From: a virus
IMG/VR virus record: IMGVR_UViG_3300043410_000336
Location: 1-43,312 of that record
Direction: 5' to 3' (one strand)
Length of the DNA: 43,312 nt
Position 1 is the first letter of the stretch. Every line of letters begins with the position of its first letter. The translations under genes and the position numbers were made by a program. The notes below the pieces were generated by a model. That model saw nothing but the letters and a program-made list of their open reading frames with translations, was not told where the DNA came from and searched no databases. This document shows, one piece after another, positions 7,006 to 14,345 of this stretch.

Positions 7006-9465
7006 TCAGGAAAAAAAGAACTCTGAATCCTGAACCCCCTCCAACGCCAATGTTCCACGGGTAGGCAGCGGTTCAAGTTCCAACTCATTCGGCAGTTTAT
7101 CAGCGAACTGTTGCAACACATCCTGCTGGTACATATCGATGAAGGCTGGCTTCACGCAGTCTCGCAGGAACATCGACATCTTTGCGGCGTGAACGCCGAA
7201 ACTATCGTGAACCATCCCGTAATGATGAATGCCAGCTTTAAGACCACGCATGATGGACATGCGGAGCAAAGCTGCGTCCATTGAATGGACGAAGTTAGGA
7301 GCGACTGCCAAAGCCATATCTTTAGAGGAGAGGCGCTGCGTGTCGTGTTTCAATTGAAGACGCACACGGACATTGCCATCAAGATATGTCTCGACCCGAT
7401 TTTTCTTGGCATCACTACGGTAGTGAACAACCTCGAAACCGTCAGGCGTAACCCACGACATGCGCTTGTCATACGCATTGCCCATGAGGTTGTCATTTGC
7501 CCACTTCGTGTATTCACGCGCTGCTGTGCTGATCCAGCGCATTGCTTCTTTTCCTTTGACCACTACCTCATCGATGGCTTCCCAGATCAGCTTGGAAAGC
7601 AGCACCATGTGCTTCGTGTGTTCCTCCGTATTGTCGGCATTCCACGCACAAGGATGACCGTCCTTTATTTTTTCCAGCACAGCCTCGCGTGTGTACTCCA
7701 TGCACGAGGCGAACGTGCCAGCGTAAGGAACGACCATGACCTGACGCTTGGTGATCTTTCGATCAATTCCAAACTTGATCAGGTTTGCACACTCGACGGG
7801 AAACTGGTTGCTCTCGCGCATCAGCTTCTCGACGGTCTTGTCAGCTACATCTTGGTAGATGTCCTGACGCGACATGTTAGGGACGAGGTTCACGCTCTTG
7901 CCACCAACCTCGTCGCGCAGCATGGCGCTGTAATGTTGGAGGCCGCTGCATGTTGCGTCCACGGGCGTGACCATGTGCGACATGAAACCGTAACCTTGTC
8001 GCCAGAAGGCAGACCACTCGAAACAAAAGCGAAGGAACTGGAAAGGCTCGCTAGCCGTAGTCCAACGCAGATCGTGCTTGGGGTCTTTTGCAACGGAGAA
8101 AATCAATTCCTCGTTATCTTGTACCCAGTTCACACGTTCTTGAAGCGAAACCTTATCGTTGCCGTAAGCATTGGCTCCTGCAATTGCCAGCCAGCATGCC
8201 TGTTCCTCGTTCTCAATCGGCTCGCCATGTGCGAACTCAAGCAGCGCCTTCGTGCTGTCTGGTCCTTGAGGGTTCAAGAAGACAGGCAGCGGGTAGGCAC
8301 GGCCTCGACTGTCGAGATTGTGCGGGAAGTACACTTCCTTTTCTGTGCGGTAGGCACGAGCGATGGCGATGGTTGAGAGGACCAGCAGACGCTTGCTCTT
8401 GACCTCACGGTTCTCGCTATGGATCAGGAAGCAGAGCTTGTCGTGCGCCTTGGTGATCTCTTCGTCCACGCGATAGCCTTCAGGCTTCTTCGGCAAGTCT
8501 TTGTCGTTTGCCAGAGGAAGGCCAGCAATGCCTCCGCCACGCTGGTACATGGCCCACTCCAGAACGTCGAGGACGTTACGGTTGATGCGCCACGGCGTTT
8601 CCTGCAAGGCGTTGATCGCAGGGATGACCTGAGACCAATCCTTCGCCATCAGGCGGTCTTTGTCCTTTGCGTTGGTTCCTTTGACCAGCGGGTAAGGCTT
8701 GGTCTTCACCGTGTCGAGATAGCCACCACGGAAGAGGTTGCTAGCGGACCACGGTATAGGAGGGCAGAGCATAGGCTTGTAGAGCATGAACTCCAGCACG
8801 CGAGACGCGAGGGTCTCTTCAATGTGCTGCGTCAACTCCTGAGCAGGATCGACAAACGTCGAGCCACGAGGACAGACGACGAGGCCCGTGCTGTCACGGA
8901 ACCACACGAGGAGGGCATGGCCGATAACCAGCTTCTCGTTCTGTGACCATTGGTTCCACGAAAGCTGTTCGGCATGGAAGTAGTTGAGGATCGTCCGCTT
9001 GCGCCAGTCACGAGGGTAGGTCCGCTTGTCGAAGGTCTTGAACAGCTTCTTGAGCAGAGCCTTGCGGTTCTCGTTTTGGGCAAAGAACCGTATGCGAAGC
9101 TCGTCGTGGACCACCTCGCCAACCTTCATGCAAAGGGTGACGGTCTTCAAGCGACGACGATGAGTGAGCGGCATCAGGTTGTAGAGGGTCTTGCTGAACA
9201 GGTAGGCCAGCACTTCCGGCTCCAGACCGGATTCGACCATGAGACGGATCGCTCTCAGGTTCGATCCTGAGCGATTGGGATCGTAGTTTGCCAGCATCTG
9301 TTCGACGGTGTGAACGAACTTGGACGTAGCTTGAGTGGTGTATGTCCTGCCAATTTTGGACTCAGACCACGCCTGTCTCTTGTTGTGCTTTTGGTTGTCA
9401 CGGTCGCGACGAATGTACGCATCACGATACATGCGATCTTCGACCTGTAGCTGTTGGTCGTGCAT
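7006..9465 (-). CDS. Single-subunit DNA-directed RNA polymerase (T7 gp1-like)
   Basis: 819 aa from the ATG at 9465 (GAGGTG six to seven bases upstream); a GTG at 9495 would add ten residues but lacks such a site. T7 RNAP has 883 aa. Catalytic residues are in place: Asp503 in PVDATCSGLQHYSAMLRDEVGG, Arg569/Lys573/Tyr581 in DRKITKRQVMVVPY, and the second metal Asp in VHDSFGV near the C-terminus. It transcribes middle and late phage genes from the CACTATA promoters and defines the T7-like group. A phage promoter upstream suggests it boosts its own synthesis, and an operator-like repeat pair in the leader could repress it during lysogeny. Confidence 0.98.
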   Translation of the reverse strand: MHDQQLQVEDRMYRDAYIRRDRDNQKHNKRQAWSESKIGRTYTTQATSKFVHTVEQMLANYDPNRSGSNLRAIRLMVESGLEPEVLAYLFSKTLYNLMPLTHRRRLKTVTLCMKVGEVVHDELRIRFFAQNENRKALLKKLFKTFDKRTYPRDWRKRTILNYFHAEQLSWNQWSQNEKLVIGHALLVWFRDSTGLVVCPRGSTFVDPAQELTQHIEETLASRVLEFMLYKPMLCPPIPWSASNLFRGGYLDTVKTKPYPLVKGTNAKDKDRLMAKDWSQVIPAINALQETPWRINRNVLDVLEWAMYQRGGGIAGLPLANDKDLPKKPEGYRVDEEITKAHDKLCFLIHSENREVKSKRLLVLSTIAIARAYRTEKEVYFPHNLDSRGRAYPLPVFLNPQGPDSTKALLEFAHGEPIENEEQACWLAIAGANAYGNDKVSLQERVNWVQDNEELIFSVAKDPKHDLRWTTASEPFQFLRFCFEWSAFWRQGYGFMSHMVTPVDATCSGLQHYSAMLRDEVGGKSVNLVPNMSRQDIYQDVADKTVEKLMRESNQFPVECANLIKFGIDRKITKRQVMVVPYAGTFASCMEYTREAVLEKIKDGHPCAWNADNTEEHTKHMVLLSKLIWEAIDEVVVKGKEAMRWISTAAREYTKWANDNLMGNAYDKRMSWVTPDGFEVVHYRSDAKKNRVETYLDGNVRVRLQLKHDTQRLSSKDMALAVAPNFVHSMDAALLRMSIMRGLKAGIHHYGMVHDSFGVHAAKMSMFLRDCVKPAFIDMYQQDVLQQFADKLPNELELEPLPTRGTLALEGVQDSEFFFS

Positions 9466-9487
9466 AGATGACACCTCTGCTGTAGCT

Positions 9488-9566
9488 GTAAGCACGGTGT
9501 GAACACAGAGTTTTGTATCTTTAATTGTTACTGTAATTCACACAGGAGTATGCACGGTGCATACAC
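9488..9566. promoter_or_regulatory. Operator-like repeat pair in the RNAP leader
   Basis: gtaagcacggtgtgaacac (9488-9506) and gtatgcacggtgcatacac (9548-9566) agree at 15 of 19 bases and lie exactly 60 bases apart, about six helical turns. The second contains a perfect 8-bp palindrome around one base. Between them is AT-rich sequence (around 9507-9540) that could hold a host promoter for RNAP. This looks like a dimeric repressor site pair; the binding protein is unknown. Confidence 0.5.
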
Positions 9567-9588
9567 AGGGAGGGTGCTGTCTTCCCTG
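9566..9588 (-). promoter_or_regulatory. 5' transcript hairpin after the RNAP-leader promoter
   Basis: Arms caggga and tccctg with an 11-base loop lie at the start of the transcript expected from the promoter at 9587-9603. It mirrors the stem behind the 6953 promoter and would stabilise the 5' end of the RNAP mRNA. Role inferred. Confidence 0.4.
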
Positions 9589-9603
9589 TTATAGTGGGGG
9601 GTT
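9587..9603 (-). promoter_or_regulatory. Phage RNAP promoter before RNAP
   Basis: Minus-strand ACCCCCCACTATAACA, identical over the core to the site at 14367-14383. It would let phage RNAP transcribe its own gene and everything downstream. Confidence 0.8.
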
Positions 9604-9703
9604 GGGTCATGTGGGCCTCCCTTTGATTTCATTTTTATTGCTTCAGGTCCACTAGCGTATTGACTCTGGCAACGTGAGTCAACGAGATAGAACACCAACA
9701 AAA

Positions 9704-9840
9704 TCAGGTGGTTACACCAGTTTTGCACAGGGACTGTAAATCCGCTGGCTTAGCCTTCGCAGGTTCGAGTCCTGCTTCCCCCACCATTTACTAAGTGCTT
9801 GATTCTGGTAGGGTTTTAGGCGACTGGTGTAACCACCTGA
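9704..9840. repeat. 17-bp perfect inverted repeat flanking attP
   Basis: tcaggtggttacaccag (9704-9720) and its exact complement (9824-9840) enclose the tRNA-Tyr fragment at a distance of 103 bases. Perfect inverted copies around an attachment core suggest recombinase or accessory-protein binding sites, or a large hairpin in the leader RNA. Seen in sequence; role inferred. Confidence 0.75.
9731..9786 (+). other. Putative attP core: 3' part of tRNA-Tyr(GTA)
   Basis: The sequence runs from the anticodon loop (ggaCTGTAAAtcc, anticodon GTA) through a class II variable arm (tggcttagccttcgc) and a perfect T arm (gcagg-ttcgagt-cctgc) to ttcccccaCCA. The D arm and the 5' acceptor strand are absent, so it is not a functional tRNA. 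Integrases of temperate phages often recombine at tRNA 3' ends, where the phage copy restores the gene after insertion. Position beside the integrase supports an attP site targeting a host tRNA-Tyr. Confidence 0.85.
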
Positions 9841-9864
9841 GAGTATCTTTAGAGGTCTAAGTTG

Positions 9865-9890
9865 TTTGGCAATTTTGGCAATTTTGGCAA
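9865..9890. repeat. Tandem 9-bp repeat, possible integrase arm sites
   Basis: Three consecutive copies of (t)tttggcaa lie between attP and the integrase stop, followed by a related inverted element (cggttgcc). Short direct repeats beside the core are typical of arm-type sites bound by the integrase N-terminal domain. Assignment is inference. Confidence 0.45.
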
Positions 9891-9919
9891 CGGTTGCCAG
9901 CAGCGTTCTTAGAGTGTTC

Positions 9920-10948
9920 TCACCTCACGGCCTCCCGTGATTTGGTCCTCCCTTCCAGAATCAGCACGCCTTCTTCAAGGTCGTCGGTGTTAAAGTGAAT
10001 GTAACGTCTGGTGGTCATCAGGCTTCGGTGTCCCATCCACTTCATCAGGCGAAGCTCAGACATGCCGCCTTGTGCGAGACGGGTGGCGCATGTGTGACGC
10101 AGGGTGTACGGGACCAGCGTGTCGTCCGTGATGCCAGCCGTGGTTCTGGCTCTGCACCATTCGTTATAGAAGGTGTCGTAGCAGATCATGGACCAGACCA
10201 GAGGCGAGGCTTGCGGGAGCCGTCTGTGTGGGTCACGGGCGTTCGGTACAGGAAGACCTTTGAGCGCCCAATCCAGCGCCGCCTTCGCCTTGCCTGTCAG
10301 CGGCAGGGTTCGGGGCTTGGCTGTCTTGGTGTCCCAGAAGGTGACGGTCGTCTTGTCCACAGATCGGGCGACATCTGTGCGGACCAACTTCAATGCCTCG
10401 CTTGGACGACAGCCTGTGCCTAGCAGGAAGTCAGCGAAGTAGCGGTAGGGTTCGGACAGGCCACCAAGCATGGCTCCCTCCTCGTTGCCCGTCAGGACAC
10501 GGATGCGATCATTGTCGGACGGGAAGAAGGGGATGACAGGGACGGTCGAGATTACTTCCTCATCCACCCCGTAATGGAGCAGACGCGAGAGCTTCGCCAT
10601 TTTGGTGTTGAGGGTGCTTTCAGCGTTGCCTTTGGCCTCAAGCGTTTTGAGTACATCCTTGACCACCTTGCGGTCGATCTTGGACACAGGCAGATCAGCG
10701 CCGATAAGCTCGACCAGTTCGTCGCAGATGCGGAACGCATTGCGCTCGTCCTTCGTGCCGCCGTAGCACTCACGCTTCCAACGAGGGAAGAGTGCGCCAA
10801 CGGTAGCAGAAACCTTCTCGACCTTTTCAGCAGCGTAAGGATTGGCCTCGAAAGCTTCGGCAGCTTCCAGCGTAGTGAACACGCGACGAATGCGCCGCCC
10901 GTTCACATCTGCGCTGCCCATGTACTTGTCTTTATGTTGCCACGCCAT
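9920..10948 (-). CDS. int: Tyrosine recombinase (phage integrase)
   Basis: 342 aa. The N-terminal third has an arm-binding/SAM-like part, then the catalytic domain: Arg181 in GTGCRPSEALKL, Lys208, Arg284 in YTLRHTCATRLA (the usual first His of this box is Tyr281, a common variant), His307 in WMGHRSLMTTRRY and the nucleophile Tyr316. It integrates and excises the phage genome at attP. The attP-like tRNA fragment lies directly downstream, and the gene is coupled to an upstream winged-helix gene (TGATG overlap). An integrase in a T7-like phage marks a temperate relative of an otherwise lytic group. Confidence 0.96.
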   Translation of the reverse strand: MAWQHKDKYMGSADVNGRRIRRVFTTLEAAEAFEANPYAAEKVEKVSATVGALFPRWKRECYGGTKDERNAFRICDELVELIGADLPVSKIDRKVVKDVLKTLEAKGNAESTLNTKMAKLSRLLHYGVDEEVISTVPVIPFFPSDNDRIRVLTGNEEGAMLGGLSEPYRYFADFLLGTGCRPSEALKLVRTDVARSVDKTTVTFWDTKTAKPRTLPLTGKAKAALDWALKGLPVPNARDPHRRLPQASPLVWSMICYDTFYNEWCRARTTAGITDDTLVPYTLRHTCATRLAQGGMSELRLMKWMGHRSLMTTRRYIHFNTDDLEEGVLILEGRTKSREAVR

Positions 10949-11268
10949 CAGAGCTTGTCCTTCAGTTTGTTGTAAAACTTCTGGCCTTCTTTGCTCAGAG
11001 TAAGCTTTCGCAAACGGCGGTCGTAATCGTCCTCGACGCGATCAATGAAACCCATGCCTTTCTCTCTGTCATAGCGGCGTTCGGTCCAATAGCTCACGTT
11101 ACGCGAGACTGAACCGCCCGTTAGATTGAGGTTGTGTTCAACATCTTTCTGCGTGCATTCGCCTCTACTTGCGATGAACAAGAATGTTCTTAGCGTTTGT
11201 ATCTGAAGCTCAGGAGAAACCTCCTTTGCTAGTAGGTCTAAGATGTTTAGAAAGGCTGCGGGTGTCAT
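10948..11268 (-). CDS. Winged-helix (MarR-like) DNA-binding protein
   Basis: 106 aa from the ATG at 11268, with GGAG nine bases upstream; a TTG at 11283 is an alternative. The order of elements is that of MarR-type winged helices: helix (LQIQTLRTFLFIAS), HTH (CTQKDVEHNLNLTGGSVSRNVSYW), wing (GMGFIDRVEDDYDRRLRKLTLS) and a final helix (KEGQKFYNKLKD). It is cotranscribed with, and overlaps, the integrase. That makes it the best visible candidate for a lysogeny regulator or recombination directionality factor, possibly acting at the operator pair by RNAP. Regulation is inferred. Confidence 0.8.
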   Translation of the reverse strand: MTPAAFLNILDLLAKEVSPELQIQTLRTFLFIASRGECTQKDVEHNLNLTGGSVSRNVSYWTERRYDREKGMGFIDRVEDDYDRRLRKLTLSKEGQKFYNKLKDKL

Positions 11269-11284
11269 AGGTGCATACTCCAAG

Positions 11285-11482
11285 CTAGAACTTGACGTAT
11301 GTATCTACCCCAAGTTCGCGCAGAGTATACAGCATTTCGGCACGGTTCCGCAAGCTTTCCGCTTCTTCAAGCATTCCATCCCAGACGGCATCCGACAGTT
11401 TTTTTTCAGTATGTCGGATGAACATATCAATCGGGACGACATTATCGGTATCGAGGTTCACCAGTTTGTGAATCTTACTCAT
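11285..11482 (-). CDS. Early hypothetical protein, 65 aa
   Basis: Starts at an ATG with GGAGG five bases upstream and overlaps the previous gene by eight bases. It is predicted mostly helical in the second half (AVWDGMLEEAESLRNRAEMLY). No domain recognised. Its early-region position suggests host takeover or regulation, but nothing in the sequence shows this. Confidence 0.7.
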   Translation of the reverse strand: MSKIHKLVNLDTDNVVPIDMFIRHTEKKLSDAVWDGMLEEAESLRNRAEMLYTLRELGVDTYVKF

Positions 11483-11726
11483 CGTTTCCCTCCAGCATGT
11501 CGATAATTGCCAAGCTAGAGGTCTGGCAGTCGCGAGCGATGATCTTGAGGAGAGTGCGTGTTCTGGCTATTTCACGGCACACAAAGCCGCACATCTCGTG
11601 ATCGGTCAGAGCTTCAAGACGGGCGACACAATCTGACACCGCCACGCTCGTCTGCCACATCTGTTCCTGCGCGTCGAAAAGTTCGTCGTGAAAAATGTTC
11701 ATAAGAGCTTCGGTTTTGCTCATCAT
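11475..11726 (-). CDS. Early hypothetical protein, 83 aa
   Basis: Starts at the first of two adjacent ATGs with a strong AGGAGG six bases upstream. It is all-helical in appearance, with Cys residues in the middle (SDCVARLEALTDHEMCGFVC) and a polar end. No family recognised. It overlaps the next gene, as in a tightly packed early operon. Confidence 0.7.
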   Translation of the reverse strand: MMSKTEALMNIFHDELFDAQEQMWQTSVAVSDCVARLEALTDHEMCGFVCREIARTRTLLKIIARDCQTSSLAIIDMLEGNDE

Positions 11727-11736
11727 CTAATCCTCC

Positions 11737-12030
11737 TCACGCTGCGCTAGACATTGCTTCAAGATCAAAGCGGACCCATCGCCGCCCCACCCATGCGCCG
11801 CTGTAGTCAATGATGCTTTCGTGCGGTTCGATGTAGGCCGAAACGTGCATCCATTGGCGCACGCCCTCATCGCTGTTGAAGGTGACGAAAGCCTCCTTCT
11901 GCGATTGCACAGCCTCCCAAGCTTTGAACGATGAGCGGCCACGGTACAGGAAGCCCTCTGCGTCCTTGACGGTCACGGCAAGCCCGCTGTCGCAAGCTTC
12001 CTTGATCATGCGTTGTGCGAAGTTGAACAT
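11737..12030 (-). CDS. Early hypothetical protein, 97 aa
   Basis: GGAGG lies eight bases before the ATG, three bases after the upstream stop. The sequence mixes an N-terminal helix (FNFAQRMIKEACDSGL) with probable strands containing many aromatic residues (WMHVSAYI, GAWVGRRWVRFDL). No family recognised. Confidence 0.7.
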   Translation of the reverse strand: MFNFAQRMIKEACDSGLAVTVKDAEGFLYRGRSSFKAWEAVQSQKEAFVTFNSDEGVRQWMHVSAYIEPHESIIDYSGAWVGRRWVRFDLEAMSSAA

Positions 12031-12033
12031 GCT

Positions 12034-12123
12034 TTAGCCCTCCAGCATCCAGATAAGAAAAAGGCCCGCCGAAACGGCGAGCCATGAAACGCGATACGCG
12101 AAAGCTTCAATCTCTTCGGTCAC
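12034..12123 (-). CDS. 29-aa membrane micropeptide with GTG start
   Basis: GTG start preceded by a near-perfect AGGAGGT at the right spacing, then a charged N-terminus (TEEIEAFAYR) and one hydrophobic helix (VSWLAVSAGLFLIWML). A single-pass membrane peptide of the early region is the simplest reading. Its coding sequence also contains a strong terminator-like hairpin. Function unknown. Confidence 0.6.
   Translation of the reverse strand: MTEEIEAFAYRVSWLAVSAGLFLIWMLEG
12055..12083 (-). terminator. Intrinsic terminator-like hairpin inside the micropeptide gene
   Basis: On the minus strand GGCTCGCCG-TTT-CGGCGGGCC forms a 9-bp stem (one G-T pair) with a 3-base loop, followed by a T-rich run (TTTTTCTT). 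It fits a rho-independent terminator for early transcription by host polymerase, but lies within a coding sequence, so termination may be partial. Confidence 0.55.
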
Positions 12124-12317
12124 GTTCTGACCTCCTGCAAATGAAAGCGCGCCTTTGTCCGCTTCGCATCGCTGCCCGTGACCTCGCACCATTTGCGGAA
12201 CGTGCGGAAGTGCATGTGACGCGCAAGCGCATCCCACACGGTTTCTCGCGTGCCAAAGACAGGCAACGCATAGAGATGATTTCGCGGTAGCTTTAGATGG
12301 ACCTGATAGATCGGCAT
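12120..12317 (-). CDS. Early hypothetical protein, 65 aa
   Basis: GGAGG eight bases before the ATG supports translation. A small basic protein (IYQVHLKLPRNHLYALPVFG; FRTFRKWCEVTGSDAKRTKARF) whose middle could form a helix-turn-helix-sized unit, though no family is recognised. It overlaps the GTG-started micropeptide by four bases. Confidence 0.7.
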   Translation of the reverse strand: MPIYQVHLKLPRNHLYALPVFGTRETVWDALARHMHFRTFRKWCEVTGSDAKRTKARFHLQEVRT

Positions 12318-12353
12318 TGAAACGCCTCCGTTTCTGTTTCGCTAGTGGATGGA

Positions 12354-13139
12354 TTAGACCACAAAGCCCGTGCGGTCATGCTTCGCCTTGCCTTTGGCAT
12401 AGAGAGCGACCACAGCGCCCATCGGATCAAGGTGACGGATGTCCGTGTCGTCGCCGTCCACAACGCGAAGCCCCATGAAGGTCTCGCCATTGGCAAGCAT
12501 GGTTTCGACGGTCTCACGCTCACGGAAGACAACGGCGATGCGTTGGCCCTCGCGCACGGCCTTTGCAACGTGCGGGGCATATGCGGCAACGCCTGAATAA
12601 GAGAAAGTGAGATCGTAATTCGCTGGCACGTTCTTACGGTTCGCGAGTTTCGTGTAATCATAGAACTGCACGTTCGGGAACGCCTGAATAATCCCGTAAT
12701 TTTCCCACCGAATATCGCTTGTGCCGTTCAAGCGGACTAGCAGGGTCCAGCCCTCACGAGCGGCGCGCTTTTCAAGGCGTGCAATCTCGCGCTTGATCAA
12801 TTCGACGGCCTCGTCGCGATACTGATTCCAGAAAAGAGCCTTGCGGAGGCGTGACATTTGCACGCTATTCATCGCGCCACGGCCCGCCGTGTTAAGGCAA
12901 GCCTCATCGCACAAGGCGAGAGCGGCAAGCGGGCAAAGTTGCTCGCCCGAAGCATTGGCCGGGGCAAGGTAAAGGATAGCGGTTCGGAACCCTAGCTTGT
13001 TGCCTTTGATCACCTTCAAAGACCCGTCAAGGCGAAGCATCTCGTCGGGCTTACGCGAGAAAAGATCACGCCACTTCGGGCTTTCAACTTCGGCACGAAC
13101 GGACGGCGAGAGCTTGGAAAGGTCATAGATGATAGGCAT
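12354..13139 (-). CDS. Early protein with CX7CX3C motif, DUF7227-like
   Basis: 261 aa from MPIIYDLSKL at 13139 (AGGAA upstream); the frame stays open to 13184. After an N-terminal DNA-free region come Cys69, Cys77 and Cys81 in EQLCPLAALALCDEACLNTAGRG, then an Arg-rich helix, then strand-like segments RLNGTSDIRWE, VQFYDYTK and TFSYSG. This resembles a phage/plasmid family of unknown function (I think DUF7227). The Cys cluster followed by alternating strands and helices recalls barrel folds with an iron-sulphur site, but that is a guess. It is the largest early gene and may act in host takeover. Confidence 0.75.
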   Translation of the reverse strand: MPIIYDLSKLSPSVRAEVESPKWRDLFSRKPDEMLRLDGSLKVIKGNKLGFRTAILYLAPANASGEQLCPLAALALCDEACLNTAGRGAMNSVQMSRLRKALFWNQYRDEAVELIKREIARLEKRAAREGWTLLVRLNGTSDIRWENYGIIQAFPNVQFYDYTKLANRKNVPANYDLTFSYSGVAAYAPHVAKAVREGQRIAVVFRERETVETMLANGETFMGLRVVDGDDTDIRHLDPMGAVVALYAKGKAKHDRTGFVV

Positions 13140-13209
13140 GGCACGGTTTCCTAAAAGAGAGCGGGAACGGGTCCGCTTGTGCATTCCTTACACTAGCGGA
13201 CCCATTAAA

Positions 13210-13401
13210 TCAAGAGACGCGCAAATTATCAGACGGGCAACGTGCGTTGCTCTTGGGGAAAAGCGCGACCATGTAGCGGCCCGCATTGATCACGCGAGAA
13301 TGTTTTGCCTTGTGCGTTCCGAACTTATATTCGACGGCCCGCTTGCGGACCATGACGCGAACGAAAGGAAATGAAAGGTTAAGAGGCTTTGCAGTCTTCA
13401 T
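13210..13401 (-). CDS. First early gene, small basic protein
   Basis: 63 aa from the ATG at 13401 with AGGTG six to seven bases upstream. Very basic (VRVMVRKRAVEYKFGTHKAKH), so nucleic-acid binding is possible. It is the first gene after the long non-coding region, the position of T7 gene 0.3, but has no acidic DNA-mimic character, so it is not an Ocr homologue. Function unknown. Confidence 0.65.
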   Translation of the reverse strand: MKTAKPLNLSFPFVRVMVRKRAVEYKFGTHKAKHSRVINAGRYMVALFPKSNARCPSDNLRVS

Positions 13402-13487
13402 TGTGTCACCTATTAGCTTGGATGAAAGAGCTTTGAAGAAACGGCCCGTTTTTAAGCCGTTTCCAGAAAGCCCCTGCAATCTCGCGC

Positions 13488-13606
13488 CAAGCATCCGCTT
13501 TCGGCACGAGGGCCAAAGCGCGAGAGGGCTAGGGTTTCTTTATTGTTCCAAGGGCAAGGCGAGAGGTTCACACTAGGCAAGCATCCGCTTCCGGCACGAG
13601 GGCCAA
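13488..13606. repeat. 29-bp direct repeat, two copies
   Basis: Copies at 13488-13516 and 13578-13606 start caagcatccgctt and end ggcacgagggccaa, with a single mismatch and 90-base periodicity. An inverted repeat (ccaagggcaaggc at 13548-13560 against 13619-13631) is interleaved. Short repeats flank the terminal repeats of T7; a packaging or end-processing role is possible. Confidence 0.7.
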
Positions 13607-13981
13607 TCCTAAGCCCTTGCCTTACCCTTGGCCGGTCTAGAAACCACGGCCCTTCCCCTCATCGTCTAAAGCGTCTGTATGGGGTCGGGGCGTACTAGCA
13701 CCGGGAACCGTTATGCTTGGGCGGTTCGGCCCGTATCAGGAAAGGTCCGCTAGGCGTTCCGTTTCGTTGATGGACCGAATATGAAGGCTTGAGCTTGGCA
13801 GGTGGTGATACAAAAAGACTAAAATGCGTTACAAATGAAGAAAATCGCAAGGCCGATGGTCTTACGACTAAAGGCTAAGAACAAGGCTTGCCGTTTAGGG
13901 CGTATGATGAACAGGCGTGCGCGCATGCGTTAGCTTGTGTGAGCTTGTCAATTAGACTTTCGTCGCATTGTGGAAAAAATA

Positions 13982-14072
13982 CCCAAACACAACCAAACGC
14001 ACCCACGCCGAGCCGTGCAGCCCAAGTTGGGCATGCTGACTCGTTATGGGTGCATTTGGTTGTGGATTTGGG
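13982..14072. repeat. Large imperfect inverted repeat with inner palindrome
   Basis: Arms of 24 and 26 bases (13982-14005, 14047-14072; core cacaaccaaa...gcaccca) are complementary with few mismatches and enclose a perfect gcccaa-g-ttgggc palindrome at 14020-14032. It could extrude as a cruciform or mark the concatemer junction. Confidence 0.65.
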
Positions 14073-14271
14073 CATAATGGAGGACAGAACGGATATATAA
14101 TCCGCTGGAATGCCAACAATATCAGGCACTTAGCCTAGCCGTTGCCAAGGCAATTGCCAACTTGCACCCATATTGAGCGGCAATGCCCACAAAGGGTAGC
14201 CATGCCCACTATGGGGGAAAGCGCCCAACGCCTCTAGGCGCAAGGCTCTCAGATTTTTTCGCCAAAATCTA

Positions 14272-14345
14272 AGCCTCACAGACGGCCATGACCACACTAG
14301 GCTACATGGGTAGCGCACGAGTCAACAATGCCAGCCTGTGAGGCT
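14272..14345. repeat. 10-bp inverted repeat near the late end
   Basis: agcctcacag (14272-14281) pairs exactly with ctgtgaggct (14336-14345); a second hairpin (aggct..agatttt/aaaatct..agcct, 14243-14276) lies just left of it. Possibly the 3' end structure of late transcripts. Confidence 0.5.

Larger units (their letters stand above)
9466..9919. other. Intergenic control region: RNAP leader and attP
   Basis: 454 bases without a gene. It holds, from left to right, a pair of operator-like repeats 60 bp apart, a phage RNAP promoter with a 5' hairpin, a 7-bp inverted repeat (9660-9666/9676-9682), the tRNA-Tyr-derived attachment site inside a 17-bp inverted repeat, and a 9-bp tandem repeat next to the integrase stop. 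This is the layout expected of a lysis-lysogeny switch. The parts are listed separately. Confidence 0.7.

Noticed and set aside
7285-8376. 363-aa plus-strand ORF inside RNAP
   Set aside because: Lies fully within the RNA polymerase gene, shows no domain and no ribosome site; a shadow frame.
9731-9786. A functional tRNA-Tyr gene
   Set aside because: Only the part from anticodon loop to CCA is present; D arm, 5' acceptor strand and part of the anticodon stem are missing.
13888-14129. Short ORFs (70-84 aa) on both strands in the terminal region
   Set aside because: No ribosome sites, Cys/His/Thr-rich random composition, and they coincide with inverted repeats.
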